Both the position numbers and the translations under genes were made by a program. A stretch of DNA of 64,000 nt from Myxocyprinus asiaticus (lineage: Eukaryota; Chordata; Actinopteri; Cypriniformes; Catostomidae): positions 22,602,744-22,666,743 of the forward strand of contig NC_059349.1 of the NCBI RefSeq assembly GCF_019703515.2, in the 5' to 3' direction. The stretch's first letter is position 1. Each line of letters begins with the position of its first letter. Shown one piece after another: positions 45,746-56,830 of the stretch. The notes beneath the pieces are model-generated. The model saw only the letters and a list, made by a program, of their open reading frames with translations, did not search any database and was not told the DNA's origin.

Positions 45746-46022
45746 TACCTCATGAGATCGATTTGGTCTAATTCATTAAAAAGAACCATAAGAATTATTA
45801 GTTGGCAAATTGGACACGGTTCTTGTGTGCAACGCTACTAAATAGCAGTGCAGTAAACACCACCAGATTATTTTAGTGGGATGTTCTGTCCAAATATGCA
45901 GAACAATGCAGAAGTTTAAGAACCGTTAACAGAACAGAACAGAATGTCATGAAAATCATTCATATTCTGCGTTTGTCATCTACCACTTTGCAACTGAGCC
46001 ACGTTGCTCTGGCTACAATGTC
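45746..46022. repeat. Locally repeated block and Tc1 debris left of DIRS copy 3
   Basis: Resembles 44,950-45,060 (CTCATGA-ATCGA, TTCATTAAAAAGAAC). Bases 45,960-46,010 (TTCTGCGTTTGTC, CCACTTTGCAACTGAGCCACG) are the same Tc1 transposase segment as 42,990-43,035. The Tc1 sequence resumes right of the DIRS element at about 51,632 (TTGGAAAGATGGCATCCTAT). Confidence 0.55.
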
Positions 46023-46507
46023 CTGGTTACTTTCGTAACCTCCGTTCCCTGACGGATAGAACGAGACGTTGTGTCGATATAGTGTCGATATAGTTTGAGT
46101 GAAAATACGTCACGAGTTACCGAGTTTTGTCAGAAGTATGTCATGTGGAGAAGTACCCAAGGGGGGAGGAACTCTACAGACACGGTGACCAGGGGCAGAG
46201 GAACCTCTGCCCAAGGAAGACGCAGTTTTCCAACAGGGAAACCATTTTCCAGAAGATACATCACACGGGGTTACCTACGGGGAACCAGCGCATGTGGAGC
46301 ACCTACCCCAGTACAGGGCCTAATTAGCACATGTACTGGGCCGGCAGCAAGTTTCTTCGCAAACCCGCCTGCCACAGGGCTAAGGAGGAAAGTCATCCAG
46401 GGTCCACAACTTTGTGGACATGACTGGGAGTCAAAGCGCACGTCTTCACCTGGGGGAGGGGAAAGGCGCTATGCGCAAGCGGTACACCTGGCCAGCTGAC
46501 CCGGAAC

Positions 46508-47480
46508 TTACACCAGGGGCCAGCTGTGTGCCAGCGCATCTGTGACGAGGGGAGCCTCGGTCAGGAAATAACAGAGCAGGCTGTGGGAGGATTCCCGGGA
46601 AGCGAACAGGTCCACCTGCGCTTGACAGGATCGACTCCGGATATTATAGAATCTCGCAAAGGTGTTGTGTGTTGCCAAGCCCGACGCTCTGCAGATGTCT
46701 GCTAAAGAGGCACCACTGGTCAGAGCCCAGGAGAGTGGGCTCATAGCCCCAAGGGGGGTGGCACGTCCTGGGTGTGATATGCCATAGCGATGGCGTCAAT
46801 GACCCAGTGGCCGATCCTCTGTTTGGAGACAGCGCTCCCTTTCCACTGTCCACCAGACAAAGAGCTGCTCAGAGCATCTAGAGCTCTGCGTGCGATCCCA
46901 ATAGATGTGCAAAGCACACATCGGACACAGCAACGATAAGGCTGGGTCTGCCTCCTCTGGGGCAGCTTCGCTTGCAGGTTCACCACCTGATCCCTAAACG
47001 GGGTCTTGGGAACCTTGGGCACATAGCCCGGTCGGGGTCTCAGGATCACATGAGAGCAACCCGTACCGAAATCCAGGCACATTTCGCTGACAGAGAACGC
47101 CTGCAGGTCCCCTACCCTCTTGATGGAGGCAAGCGCCGTCAGGAGGGCAGTCTTCAAAGAGAATGCCTTTAGCTCAGCTGACTCTAGGGGCTCAAATGGA
47201 GCTCCCCGTAGGCCCCAAAGGACAGCGGAGAGGTCCCACGAGGGGATGAGATGCGATCTGGGGGGGTTTAAACTCCTAGCGCCTCTCAGAAACCTGACGA
47301 TCAATTCGTGCTTCCCCAAATACTTACCATCTACTGCATCGAAATGTGCTGAAATAGCAGCTACATACACCTTCAAGGTGGAGGGGGACAGCCGCCCCTC
47401 CAGCCCCTCCTGAAGGAAGGAAAGCACTGATCCAACTGCGCATCTCTGGGGGTCTTCGCGTCAGGAAGAACATCATTTAG
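46508..47480 (-). pseudogene. DIRS tyrosine recombinase, copy 3
   Basis: From about 47,480 downward: the core-binding region (LSPSTLKVYVAAISAHFDAV), the first catalytic Arg in SIKRVGDLQAFSV (about 47,097-47,135), then decayed sequence with a frame change at about 46,970. The frame reaches PPLGL and a TGA at 46,741-46,743, where the other copies encode Arg. A deletion just after removes the Arg of the H-x-x-R box. In the next frame the nucleophile helix NTFARFYNIR is intact (about 46,640-46,670). It is followed not by the normal C-terminus but by a duplicated methyltransferase-region segment (SRSCQAQVDLFASRES). Confidence 0.8.
46513..46638 (-). repeat. Duplicated 126-bp segment inside DIRS copy 3 (displaced copy)
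   Basis: Identical except for a handful of substitutions, and without gaps, to 47,837-47,962 (offset 1,324). It encodes the QVDLFASRESSH segment and lies where the recombinase C-terminus should continue, so it is the displaced copy. The one at 47,837 is in its normal place. Confidence 0.88.
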
Positions 47481-47569
47481 TGAACAGACGTCACTTCAAG
47501 GCATACAGGCACCTCATAGAGGGAGCCCTGGCCTGAGTGATCGTGTCTACCACCACCAGTGGTAGGCCA

Positions 47570-48660
47570 CTTAGGTCTTCTGCATCCCGTCCAAGGGCCA
47601 GACGTGGAGATTCCAGAGGTCTGGTCGCGGGTGCCAGATGTTGCCCCATCCCTGAGAAAGAAGGTCCTTCCTCAGGGGAAGTCGCCGGGGGGGGGGGGGG
47701 CTGTCGCGAGGAGTGTGAGGTCTGAGAACCAGGTCTGGGTAGGCCAGTAGGGTGCTACTAGGATGACCTGCTCCTTGTCCTCCCTGACCTTGTCTGTGCA
47801 AGTAGGCTCACTGGGGGAACGCATACTTGCATAGCCCCAGGGGCTAGCTGTGTGCCAGCGCATCTGTGCCGAGGGGAGCCTCGGTCAGGAAATACCAGAG
47901 CAGGCAGTGGGAGGATTCCCGGGAAGCGAACAGGTCCACCTGCGCTTGACAGGATCGACTCCAGATCAGCTGGACCACCTGAGGGTGGAGTCTCCTCTCT
48001 CCCCAGAGCGTGACCTGCCGCAACAGCGCGTCTGCTGTGCTGTTGAGGTTGCCCGGGAAGTGAGTGGCTCGCGACGACTTGAGTCGCTGGTGACTCCAGA
48101 GGGGGAGACGGCGGGCGAGTTGCGACATGCGACGAGAGCGCACACCGCCTTGGGGGTTGATGTACGCTACCATTGCCATGTTTTCCAACCGGACCAACAC
48201 GTGCTTACCCTGGATCAACGGCAAAAGCCTCCGCAGGGCGAGAAACACTTCTAGCAACTCAAGGCAGTTGATGTGCCAACGCAGTCGCAGGCCAGTCCAA
48301 GGACCGGCAACTGTGCGCCCGTTGTACATGGTGCCCCAGCCACTCTTGGAGGCATCCATCGTAACTACGACACACCTGGAGACCTGCTCTAGGGGAACCC
48401 CTGCCCATGGAAACGGCAGGTCGGTCCAAGGGCTGAACAGACGGCAGCAGACCGGCGTGACGAGCACCATGCCCATCTCAGGACTCGAGTCTGAAGCCAG
48501 TGCTGAAGCGGTCTCATATGCATCAAACCGAGTGACGTGACTGCCGCTGAGGATGCCATATGCCCCAGGAGCCTCTGAAATAATTTCAGTGGGACCGACG
48601 TTTTTCGCCTGAACGCTCTCAGACAGTTCAACACCGAATGCGCGCATCTAACTCCATGCT
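47570..48660 (-). pseudogene. DIRS RNase H and methyltransferase-like region, copy 3
   Basis: The 267-residue open frame at 47,844-48,647 starts in the RT-RNase H connection. RNase H shows the first Asp (VVTMDASKSGWG), the Glu (NCLELLEV) and, at the third position, LEN where copy 1 has TDK: Asp is replaced by Glu. After ADALLRQ comes QVDLFASRESSHCLLWYFL. After a frameshift the frames at 47,570-47,860 continue with KVREDKEQVILVAPYWPTQT, the region to which DIRS elements owe their Dam-like methyltransferase assignment. I do not see a clean catalytic tetrapeptide. Confidence 0.75.
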
Positions 48661-49131
48661 GAGAAAAGAGATGCTCTGAACTGGGGAGAGCTTGCTCTTT
48701 TCCCAGTTGACCCGAAGCCCCAACCGGCTGAGGTGCCTGAGCACCAGGTCCATGTGCGCACACAACAAGTCCCGCGAGTGAGCTAGAATCAGCCAGTCGT
48801 CGAGATAGTTGAGGATGCGAATGCCCACTTCCCTTAACGGGGCAAGGGCTGCCTCTGCAACCTGTGACAGGGACAGAACGAAGGGGAGGACCTTGTACTG
48901 GCCCTCAAAAGCAAACCGCAGGAAGAGTCTGTGTCGAGGTAGAACCGAGACATGGAAGTACGTGTCCTTCAGGTCTACCACCGCGAACCAATCTTGATGC
49001 CGGACGCTCGCCAAAATGCACTTTCGTGTCAGCATCTTGAACAGGAGTCGCCGCAACCCACCGCCTTTTTTGGGTACGATGAAGTAGGGGCTGTAAAACC
49101 CCTTCTTCATCTCGGCTAGAGGAACAGGCAT
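48628..49131 (-). pseudogene. DIRS reverse transcriptase, copy 3
   Basis: A 167-residue open frame with FYSPYFIVPKKGGGLR, motif A (VVDLKDTYFHV), LPFVLSLS and the catalytic YLDD (RILNYLDDWLILAHS, about 48,794-48,838). All three catalytic Asp residues are present. Two in-frame losses are seen against copy 1 and the family pattern: about 13 residues after GGGLR (the PILDLRVLN stretch) and about five after LSLS. It is the best preserved RT in the window. Confidence 0.85.
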
Positions 49132-49134
49132 GCA

Positions 49135-51208
49135 AGGCAGCAGCGTTCTCGCCTTTCACCAAAGTGAAGCGGTTGAACCTGGGTGGGCGCCTGGTGAACT
49201 GAATTGCGTAGCCGAGTCGGACGGTCCTGATCAATCATTGCGATGGGTTGGGGAGCGTGAGCCACGCCCCCAAGCTCCGAGTGAGGGAGACCAAGGGGAC
49301 AATCATGTCGGACGTACCGGCAGGTGGGGCCTTGTGACGGGGCGGAGCCTGAGGCACCACGTCGAGGGGGCTGGAGTCCCGACTTTGTGGCCGTGCTGAG
49401 TCTGGGAACATCAAAGCACTTACCTGGCTCCGGATACCCACCATAGGGCCGGTCAGGGAGGGGGGAGGAGGATGTCATTCCCGCAGTCCGTCAGAACTGG
49501 CCTGGCGTGGGCGTGTTTGTGCCATACCTGCCATAAATGAATGGTGGCCTGTGGTCATGATAACAACGGCCGTGTGCACCGGATATGTGACCCAGGGAAT
49601 GAGGAAACCGTTCCTTTTCTGAACGTGTAGGTGAATCAAAGAAAAGGCAAAGGATTCTCCTCCCGGCCCTCCACCGGGGGATAGAGTGGTCTGCTTACCA
49701 TCTCTAGGCCTACAGCAGGTCTCCACGTGCCTGGGTCGCCCATCTCAGGGGCGCTTCAAAGCCTTCCTCGGGTTCTTGGTGGCCGGCCGTGAGACAGGTG
49801 GCGTCTGCTTCCTGCGGGTGGCTCCACGCCGGGGCCGGGCTGCAGGGGCGGGCTGTGGCAGTGCCGGTGTTGTTGCGGCAGGAGGACGCCCTTGGCAACG
49901 AGCAGATGAGGTGCGAGGTCTTGAACCGCGCCGATGCAGGATGTGCTGAATAGCCTCCGTCTGCTGTTTCACCGCTGAGAACTGCTGGGCAAATTCCTCG
50001 ACGGTGTCGCCGAACAGGCTGACCTGGGAGACGGGGGCATCAAGGAAATGTACCTTGTCAGCTTCCCACATCTCGACCAAGTTGAGCCATAGGTGGCGCT
50101 CCTGGACCACCAGGGTGGACATCGCCTGCCCGAGAGTGCGCGCCGTGACCTTCGTCACCCGGAGAGCAAGGTCGGTCGCCGAGTGCAGCAATCCTGGGTC
50201 AGACCTACCCTCGTGCAGTTCTCTTAGCGCCTTGGCTTGGTGCACTTGCAGGAGAGCCATGGCATGCTGGCAGAGGCGGCCTGTCCAGCGGCACCGCAGG
50301 CCTTAGTCGCCAGAGATGATGTAACACTACAGGCGCTGGACGGGGGTCTCAGGCGGCCCTGCCAGGTGACGGTGTTTTGCGGGCACAGGTGCACCAGGTA
50401 ACCGCCTTATCCTCCTGGGGAAGCGCCGAGTACCCCCTGGCAGCCCCACCATCAAGGGTAGTGAGAGCAAAGGAGCTCAGAGACTGGGTCCGGGCAGTGA
50501 AAGGTGCCCGCCACAACCTCATGAGCTCCTCATGCACCTCCAGGAAGAAAGGGACTGGGGCGGGGCGCGGCCGTGAGTGGCGCTCTGGGCCCAGGAACCA
50601 ATCATCAGGCTGCGAGGGTTCGGGGGGGCGGAGGGTTCCAATCCAGCCCGACACACACAGCCGCCCGGGCAAGCATGGCTGCCAGCTGCACGTCAGGCTG
50701 CGACTGGGTGACCGCACCCGAAGGTGGGAGCCCAGTCGAGTCCTCAGCTTCAGACTGGACAGCCTACTCTCTGATGCTGCAATCGAGAGCTCATCCACTT
50801 CACGAGCACCAAAACGAGATCGCAAACTTGCCCTGAGATGAGTCGGCGGTCTCATCCCAGCGGGGCAAACGAGCGTACTGGGGAATGGGAGGTCCGTGGG
50901 GAGTTACCCGGCAGAGTGGCTCCCATTGGGGTCCCCAAATCGCCCCCCAGTGCTAACCGACGCTGCCTCAAACCTGTAGGTAGAAGGACCGAGGCGGGGA
51001 GCCGCTGGGGTGGTCTTTCCCTCTAACCAAGGAAAAACCATGACCGCAACGTTGCAATGGTCATGCTCTCTCGCAGCGAGAACATGACCCTTCCATGAAC
51101 GCTGTCTCTGCGCGGGCAGCACCCAAGCACTTAAGACCGCGATCGTGGCCATCGGAAGAGGAGAGGTAAGGACCGCAACCAGGAAATACACACAAACGGA
51201 GAGGCATC
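49135..51208 (-). pseudogene. DIRS Gag-like ORF, copy 3
   Basis: ATG at 51,206-51,208 (MPLRLCVFPGCGPYL) with the conserved Cys/His array, then a stop after about 60 residues. The later part is recognisable in two further frames: 50,349-50,855 (QPDDWFLGPERHSRPRPAPV, LMRLWRAPFTART) and 49,745-50,260 (TLGQAMSTLVVQERHLWLNL, SRPATKNPRKALKRP). The basic C-terminus (RPRRGATRRKQ) could bind nucleic acid. The remainder down to 49,135 is a frameshifted continuation toward RT. Confidence 0.75.
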
Positions 51209-51469
51209 TTTAAAAATATGCTCTCCGTTAATGCCACTCTTTTAGAAGGGAAAATATACTCTTTTAGTAGGAAGAATATAATCCTTTAGCTGCTGAAGCG
51301 CCCAGGGGCGTTCTCTGCACTTCACCAGTGCAAGAGGGGAAGAAGCCGCTGTAATGCACCGTAAATCCAACAGCTTTTCGAGGTGAACGGATCGGCAGAG
51401 TAATTCAGCTCGCTGAACACAACCGCTCGGCTCCAAAGAGAAAGTCTGAATGAGTGGTTGCGAGCCAGC

Positions 51470-51626
51470 TCCTTTTATACCCATATGTCTGGGGGAGTGG
51501 CATGCAAATTCCACTCGCCAATTCCCATTGGCCTTTTTTCAAAGATCAGAGGTGTTCGGGGCTCCCAAGGGCGACCCCTAGTGTCACTACATCGACACAA
51601 CTTCGAGTGAGAGACAGATAGGGAAC
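51470..51626 (-). promoter_or_regulatory. DIRS left terminal repeat of copy 3 with octamer and TATA box
   Basis: Minus-strand ATTTGCAT (51,502-51,509) and TATAAAAG (51,472-51,479). Same order and spacing as in copies 1 and 2. Confidence 0.65.
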
Positions 51627-51862
51627 AGTACTTATTGGAAAGATGGCATCCTATGACTGAACTGAAGTACCAGTAATTCTTTTTATGAATTCTAACAATG
51701 GCATAGAAGAAAACATGAGGATCACCTGTGTGTTATGAGAAAGGGCTTTTGTGTACCCCAAACTTCAAAGATGATAACCTTTTATCCATATATAGTAAAA
51801 AGTACATCACATCAAAGCTTTCCTCTTTAATGGAAAACAAAAGCCAACCATTGCACTGGTTG
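51627..51862. repeat. Locally repeated block, right of DIRS copy 3
   Basis: TTGGAAAGATGGCATCCTATG is Tc1 transposase debris continuing from 46,010. Bases 51,675-51,800 are a diverged copy of 43,055-43,150. Confidence 0.55.
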
Positions 51863-52245
51863 TGTGACGGGTCTCCCATTTTCCTACTAAGGCCGGCCAG
51901 TGGGTGGGGCTGGGAGGCTCATCACCGAAATCTCTTTCACCTGTTTTGCCCTCTATAAAGCTGACTGTTTGTTAGTGTGGGGGGAAGAGACTCTTCCAGC
52001 GGCTGTTGTCCGTTCTGTTCTGTTCTGTTCTGTTCTGTTCTGTTTTGTTTATGTTGCCTACCATTGTGAGTATTGTTTCTATGATTTATTGCCATTATAC
52101 ACACTACAATTACACTCATGCATTTGCTGACACTACTGACAAACACGTTGCTTATCATTTAATCTATTTCTTTAAGTGATCAAATAAACATGTTTCACTA
52201 AACTGTCCTCCTTTAGTTTGTCATGGCTTTGAGCCGGTCATAACA
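51863..52245 (+). repeat. 5' LTR of the Gmr1-like element
   Basis: Starts TGTGACGGGTCTCCC and ends GTCATAACA. Contains TCTATAAAGC (about 51,953, TATA box), a (TTCTG)n stretch (52,014-52,043) absent from the 3' LTR, and AATAAACATG (about 52,184, polyadenylation signal). Confidence 0.88.
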
Positions 52246-52249
52246 AATG

Positions 52250-52262
52250 TGGGGGCTCGTCC
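52250..52262 (+). other. Primer-binding site, tRNA-Pro type
   Basis: TGGGGGCTCGTCC lies four bases after the LTR end. It equals the first 13 bases of the proline-tRNA primer site used by many vertebrate LTR elements; the last five bases of the usual 18 do not match. Confidence 0.78.
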
Positions 52263-52862
52263 TTAAAATGTAATTTGATAATTAGTTTGATTAAATAGTT
52301 TATTTCGTTAATCTATTGACTAACTCGTTAAGTACATATTTTTGCTTGGTAATATTTGTTGTTTGTTTTTTGATTTGAGGACGTTTGTGGAGGATTATAG
52401 TGAATTGTTCCGGCAGGCATTAGTTTGTTTTAATTTAAAAATGGAGTGTTTGGTATCGTGTTTTTATTCCCCAAACTTTGTTAACAACTTTTGGAATTTT
52501 TACAGCTGGAATTAAAATGTGGTCAGTAACCTACTTTTCTCTATATATTTGAGGGGTGATATTCCTTGGTTTGTTTTTCCCTGTATAGGTATAGCGGAGT
52601 GTCCTTAACAGGAGGCTCTGATCTTTTTTTAATTTATTTTTATTTTATATTTTTTGTCTCGGTAACATGTCCATGTTTTGTAATAGTGACTTGTTAACCA
52701 GTTGCTATTTATAAACGCTGGTTTACAGTGTATAAAAATCCGCTGAAAGTAACCGTACGAAGACTAGGGTTGAGTTTAATTAGTTTCAACAAATTAGTTA
52801 GAGGGAATTGCTGATCTATTTTGTTTTATTGAAAATTGTAGTAGACTTACATTAGTTGTGAT

Positions 52863-53720
52863 TTGATCATGGCCTCTAACATTGGGGAGTTTATTAAAGC
52901 TCCGTCTGAAGAGTTGTTATATTATTTTTCCAAAGATCAGCTATTAGAACTTGCGAATCAATATAACTTTGGGTTATCGGTTCAAGATAAACATCTAAAG
53001 GACAATATAGAAACCATACTAAAATATGAACTGGTTGAATGCTATGTTTTGAAATCAGTCTTCACAGGTGCTTCTGTTAGTGCGATGTCTAAAATGTCTT
53101 ATTTGACATTTCAACAGCAAAAAGTTAACAATTGTTGCCAATTGAAACCGAGGAAAAACAATGTTGGAAGCACAAAACAGCCTTGAGTTATCTAAAATCC
53201 AATTGCAGCAACAACAGCTTGAACTTGAACGCTGCCGCTTGGACTTAATAAAAGCCGGTAAGCTTTCTGGCACTAACGTGACTGATTGTGTTGTTGATTC
53301 ATGTAAATTTGATGTTGTTGGAAATATGAAATTGATTCCCAAATTTGACGAAAGAGATGTCGGAATTTTTTATTTTTTTTAAACACGTAGCTGATGCGAG
53401 GGAATGGCCAGATAATTAACTTACCTTGATGCTACCGTGTATTTTTACAGGCAGAACACAAGAAGCCTACTCTTCTCTTAGTGTGGAGGATGCAGCTGAT
53501 TATCAGGCTGTAAAGACTGCTGTATTGAATTTGGTTCCAGAGGCATATAGACAAAAATATAGGTCTTGGTGGGGGGGGGGGCGGAAGCAGACACATGTTG
53601 AATTTGCATGTGACATTTCAATGTACTGTAATTGCTGGTGCATGGCTTCTAATGTAAAAACACTAGAAAATTTAAAGAACTTGAACAATTTAAGAACTCT
53701 GTTTCAGATTGTGTAGCGAC
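52863..53720 (+). pseudogene. Gmr1-like gag, first part, frameshifted
   Basis: From ATG 52,863 or 52,869 (MASNIGEFIKAPSEELLYYF) the frame runs to 53,186. It resumes in another frame at 53,161-53,382 with a coiled-coil-like Gln/Leu-rich stretch (LSKIQLQQQQLELERCRLDL), and again at 53,426 with TGRTQEAYSSLSVEDAADY and VPEAYRQKYR. These are standard gag blocks of fish Gypsy elements. A G run at 53,572-53,581 breaks the frame. The hAT insertion at 53,721 separates this part from the zinc knuckle. Confidence 0.72.
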
Positions 53721-54666
53721 TAGGGGTGTAGCGGTACATGTATTCATCCCGAACCATCACGGTACTAACGTCACGGTTTGGTGCCTGCAGTCAGACGAAG
53801 AGGCGATCCACACTCCAATCCAGAAGGGGGCGCGCGCAGTAATGCAACGCTTTTTGCTAACCGCCACAACAGGAAAAACAGCAGAAGATGACACCATCTA
53901 TGCACCAACCCAAAACAAGAATGGCGAGTTCAGATGACACGCAAGAGCTCGAAGACCCGCCTACTTGTTTTAAATCAGCAGTGTGGGAAAGTTTCGGGTT
54001 CCCAGTGAACTACGGCAGCAGTGGAGAGCGAGTGGTAGACAGGACAAGGATGGTGTGTTGGCGTTGTAAGGCAGCTGTACGGTATGTGAGTGGAAATACG
54101 TCCAACATGTTAACACATATCAGACGACATCACCCACATGTGCCAATCACTGGAGCTAGGCAGAAAAAGACGACAGGAGTGCAAAAACATATCCCTGCAG
54201 CTTTTAACCAGCCTCTAGATGTGAGAGCAGACAGGGCCAAAGTCATTACCCAGGCAATTGCCATATACACAAACAACATCCAGTTTAAGTGGAACAAATT
54301 GTAACACTCCTTCTCCTAATGCACACATTTTAATTTTCATTCTATTTATTTTGTACTTTTATAACAAAAGAGATGCTTTTCAGTTTTGTAGCTGATTGTG
54401 ACCAAATACCTTTTTGTTTTTTATCAGCCCTACAAAAAAAGACCTATGCAAGAGTGCATTCTGTTTACTGCTTAGTGCTTAATACACTAAAGGAGGCTGT
54501 ACTGAATAAACTGTAATTTGCACTACTGTCTGTTCAAAATAAATGAAAAGAAACCTAGCATTTGGGATTTGTTGCTTTTTCCTGTTGTACCGAACTCGTA
54601 TCGAACCGTGACCCCAAAACCGAGGTACGTACCGAACCATGACTTCTGTGTACCATTACACCCCTA
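53721..54666 (+). mobile_element. hAT element nested in the Gmr1-like gag
   Basis: Inverted termini TAGGGGTGTAGCGGTACA and the complement of TAGGGGTGTAATGGTACA. Flanked by GTAGCGAC (53,713-53,720) and GTAGGGAC (54,667-54,674), an 8-bp duplication with one mismatch. The 946-bp element keeps a transposase N-terminus and lacks the catalytic region. Confidence 0.9.
53888..54304 (+). pseudogene. BED-finger N-terminal fragment of a hAT transposase
   Basis: A 138-residue open frame. Residues 29-83 form a BED finger: SAVWESFGFPV, then C-W-R-C, NTSNMLTHIRRHH, giving the C2H2-type zinc ligands. The following residues resemble the linker of ZBED1/Ac-like transposases (AFNQPLDVRADRAKVITQAI), and the frame ends where the element has been deleted. 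An intact finger with no catalytic domain could still bind element ends. That is a possibility, not an observation. Confidence 0.82.
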
Positions 54667-54869
54667 GTAGGGACTCACATAAGTTATGATGCTACTGTTT
54701 TGGCTGACGAGTTATTTTTTTTTTTATTCACAAAACCTCTTTTGGTCACAAAACGCACGGTGAAAATGTAAAACGAGAACCATGGCGTAAATCTACTCAA
54801 TCTGCTTAATTGTGTAATGCTGATTCTGCAGAGGGCCACTCGCGTGGTTCATTTGGGGAAAAAGAACGG

Positions 54870-55679
54870 GAAAATTTGTGTTATTGCCATATGCTTGGTC
54901 ACTGGAAAAATTAATGTCCACTGCTGAAAGCAAAAGGAGGAACTTCTAAAGTGAAGTCTAAAATTTCTCAATCCCCAGTAAAACCTGTCGCTTTAGCGGT
55001 GTCCGCTCTGTCTTTGACCATGCAGAAAAGTGGTTGTGCACCATGTAATCCAAGATATAATCCATTTGTCACAGAGGGGTATGTCAGATTGATTGACTCT
55101 ACGGATGAAGTACCTGTTAAAATCCTGTGGGATATGGGCTCGTCTGAATCTTTTGTTTTAGAATCTGTGCTGCCTTTTTCTTCTGAGTCATACACTGGGA
55201 GTAATGTACTGATTAAAGGCTTTGCATTGAAAGTTATGTCTGTTCCTCTTCATAAACTTGTTCTGAAGTCTCATTTGATCCAGGGAGAGGTGGAGGTTGG
55301 TGTGTGCTCTTGCCTGCCAGTTGATGGAGTACAGGTAATTCTGGGAAACAATTTAGCTGGTGAACAAGTGTGATGAGATGGTCAACCGTCTTTGGTTGTG
55401 ACACCATCTCCAATAATTCTCAAACCACAGGACGAGGGAAAATCCTTTTGTTTCACAAAAGTGTTTCCATCCTGTGCTATTACACAGGCCATGAGTAAAA
55501 CACAAAATGTTGATGATCAAACTGAAATGGAAAAGATGGTGAGTAAACATTTGGAAATTCCTTCAATTTTGTTGCGTGATGTATTGATTAGTGAACAAAA
55601 AGCTGACACTTCTCTTAATGAGTTATTTAAACGAGTTGTTCCTTTTGATGTGATCATCAATCTTTCTTCTGATTATTAA
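54870..55679 (+). pseudogene. Gmr1-like zinc knuckle and protease
   Basis: A damaged CCHC knuckle is at 54,878-54,918 (C-Y-C-H-M-L-G-H-W-K-N, then TAA, then C). Protease follows at 54,951-55,373: the usual active-site DTG reads DMG (ILWDMGSSESFVLES), followed by the flap and the final VILGNNLAGEQV motif. A further frame at 55,392-55,679 is the linker region (PSILLRDVLISEQKADTSLN). The Thr-to-Met change next to the catalytic Asp should inactivate the enzyme. Confidence 0.75.
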
Positions 55680-55686
55680 CTAGAGC

Positions 55687-56830
55687 ATGGGTTGTCTGCA
55701 TGGAGATTTTGCAATTGGTGATCCCATTGTACAAATTGTGATACCACAGAACCAACGAAAACCTGTGTTACAGACTGCGCACAATACTTCTGGGCATTTG
55801 GGAGTTAAAAAGACCTACCATTTCCTTTTGAAACTTTTTTTTTTTCTTTTTTTTTTTTTTTGGCCAAAGTTAAAGTGTGATGTGTCTGCTTACATTAAGT
55901 CTTGAGACACATGTCAACTTGCGGGAAAGTCAAATCAGTCGTTGAAACCTGCACCACTTTATCCAATTCCTGCCATAATTCAGCCATTTGAACACCTTAT
56001 CATAGACTGTGTTGGGCCTCTGCCAAAATCAAAAGCAGGCAGTGAATATGTTTACGGTAATGTGTTAGGTAACTTAATATCCTGCAGCTTACCCGTTGCA
56101 CACTATAACAGCAAAATTGGTTGTGAAAGCACTCACTCAATTTATTTCAGTGTTTGGAATACCACGAATCATTCAGTCTGATCAAGGTAGCAATTTTACT
56201 TCCAATGTATTTGGTCAAGTATTGAAACAACTTCGCATTAAACACAATCTTTCCAGTGCTTACCATGCACAGAGCCATGGAGCTCTAGAGAGATTCCATC
56301 AAACATTAAAGTCGTTACTGAGATCGTACTGTAGTCAAATGGGAAGTGACTGGGAGACTGGTTTACCTTGGTTACTGATGGCAGCTAGGGAGGCTGTGCA
56401 GGAGAGTACCGGCTTCAGTCCGAACGAGCTCGTTTTTGAATATGATGTGCGAGGTCCTTTGGCTGTTTTGGCTGCTGACTGGAAAAAGTCTGACCCACCT
56501 AAGAATGTTTTGACATACGTTTGTGAGTTTTGCAGAAGAATTTGAGGCTGGTCAAATGGCAAAAGCACATCTGAGAAAATCTCAGGATCAAATTAAATGG
56601 TTTTTCAATTGTCGGACAGAAGTACGTTCTTTTCAACTGGGTGATCAGGTACTCGCGCTGTTACCCATGGTTGGATCACCGTTTCAGGCCAAGATTGCGG
56701 GGCCATGTACTGTTGCATGTCAGATCTCCGAACTTAATTATTTGATTAAGACTCCAGATCGTACATGAAAGACTAGAGTGTGTCACGTAAACTTGTTAAC
56801 CTTATTATGCTTGCAAATATTTTGATATTA
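55687..56830 (+). pseudogene. Gmr1-like integrase
   Basis: The zinc H2C2 domain begins at 55,687 (VLQTAHNTSGHLGVKKTYHF) with a poly-T-derived Phe-rich break at 55,839-55,861. The core follows at 55,942-56,545. The first Asp is in HLIIDCVGPLP, the second in IQSDQGSNFTS, and the Glu in GALERFHQTLK, so the DDE triad is intact although split between two frames. The C-terminal domain (RSFQLGDQVLALLPMVGSPF) is at 56,523-56,768. It lies upstream of RT. Confidence 0.82.

Larger units (their letters stand above)
46023..51626 (-). mobile_element. DIRS-type retroelement, copy 3, nearly full length
   Basis: Minus strand, 5.6 kb. The left terminus with octamer and TATA box is at 51,470-51,626. Gag, RT, RNase H, methyltransferase-like region and tyrosine recombinase follow in order, and the outer right end is at 46,023-46,075. 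The inner part of the right terminus is missing: there is no octamer or TATA between 46,090 and 46,200. It is inserted in Tc1 debris. It carries an internal 126-bp duplication and frameshifts in every gene. Confidence 0.9.
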
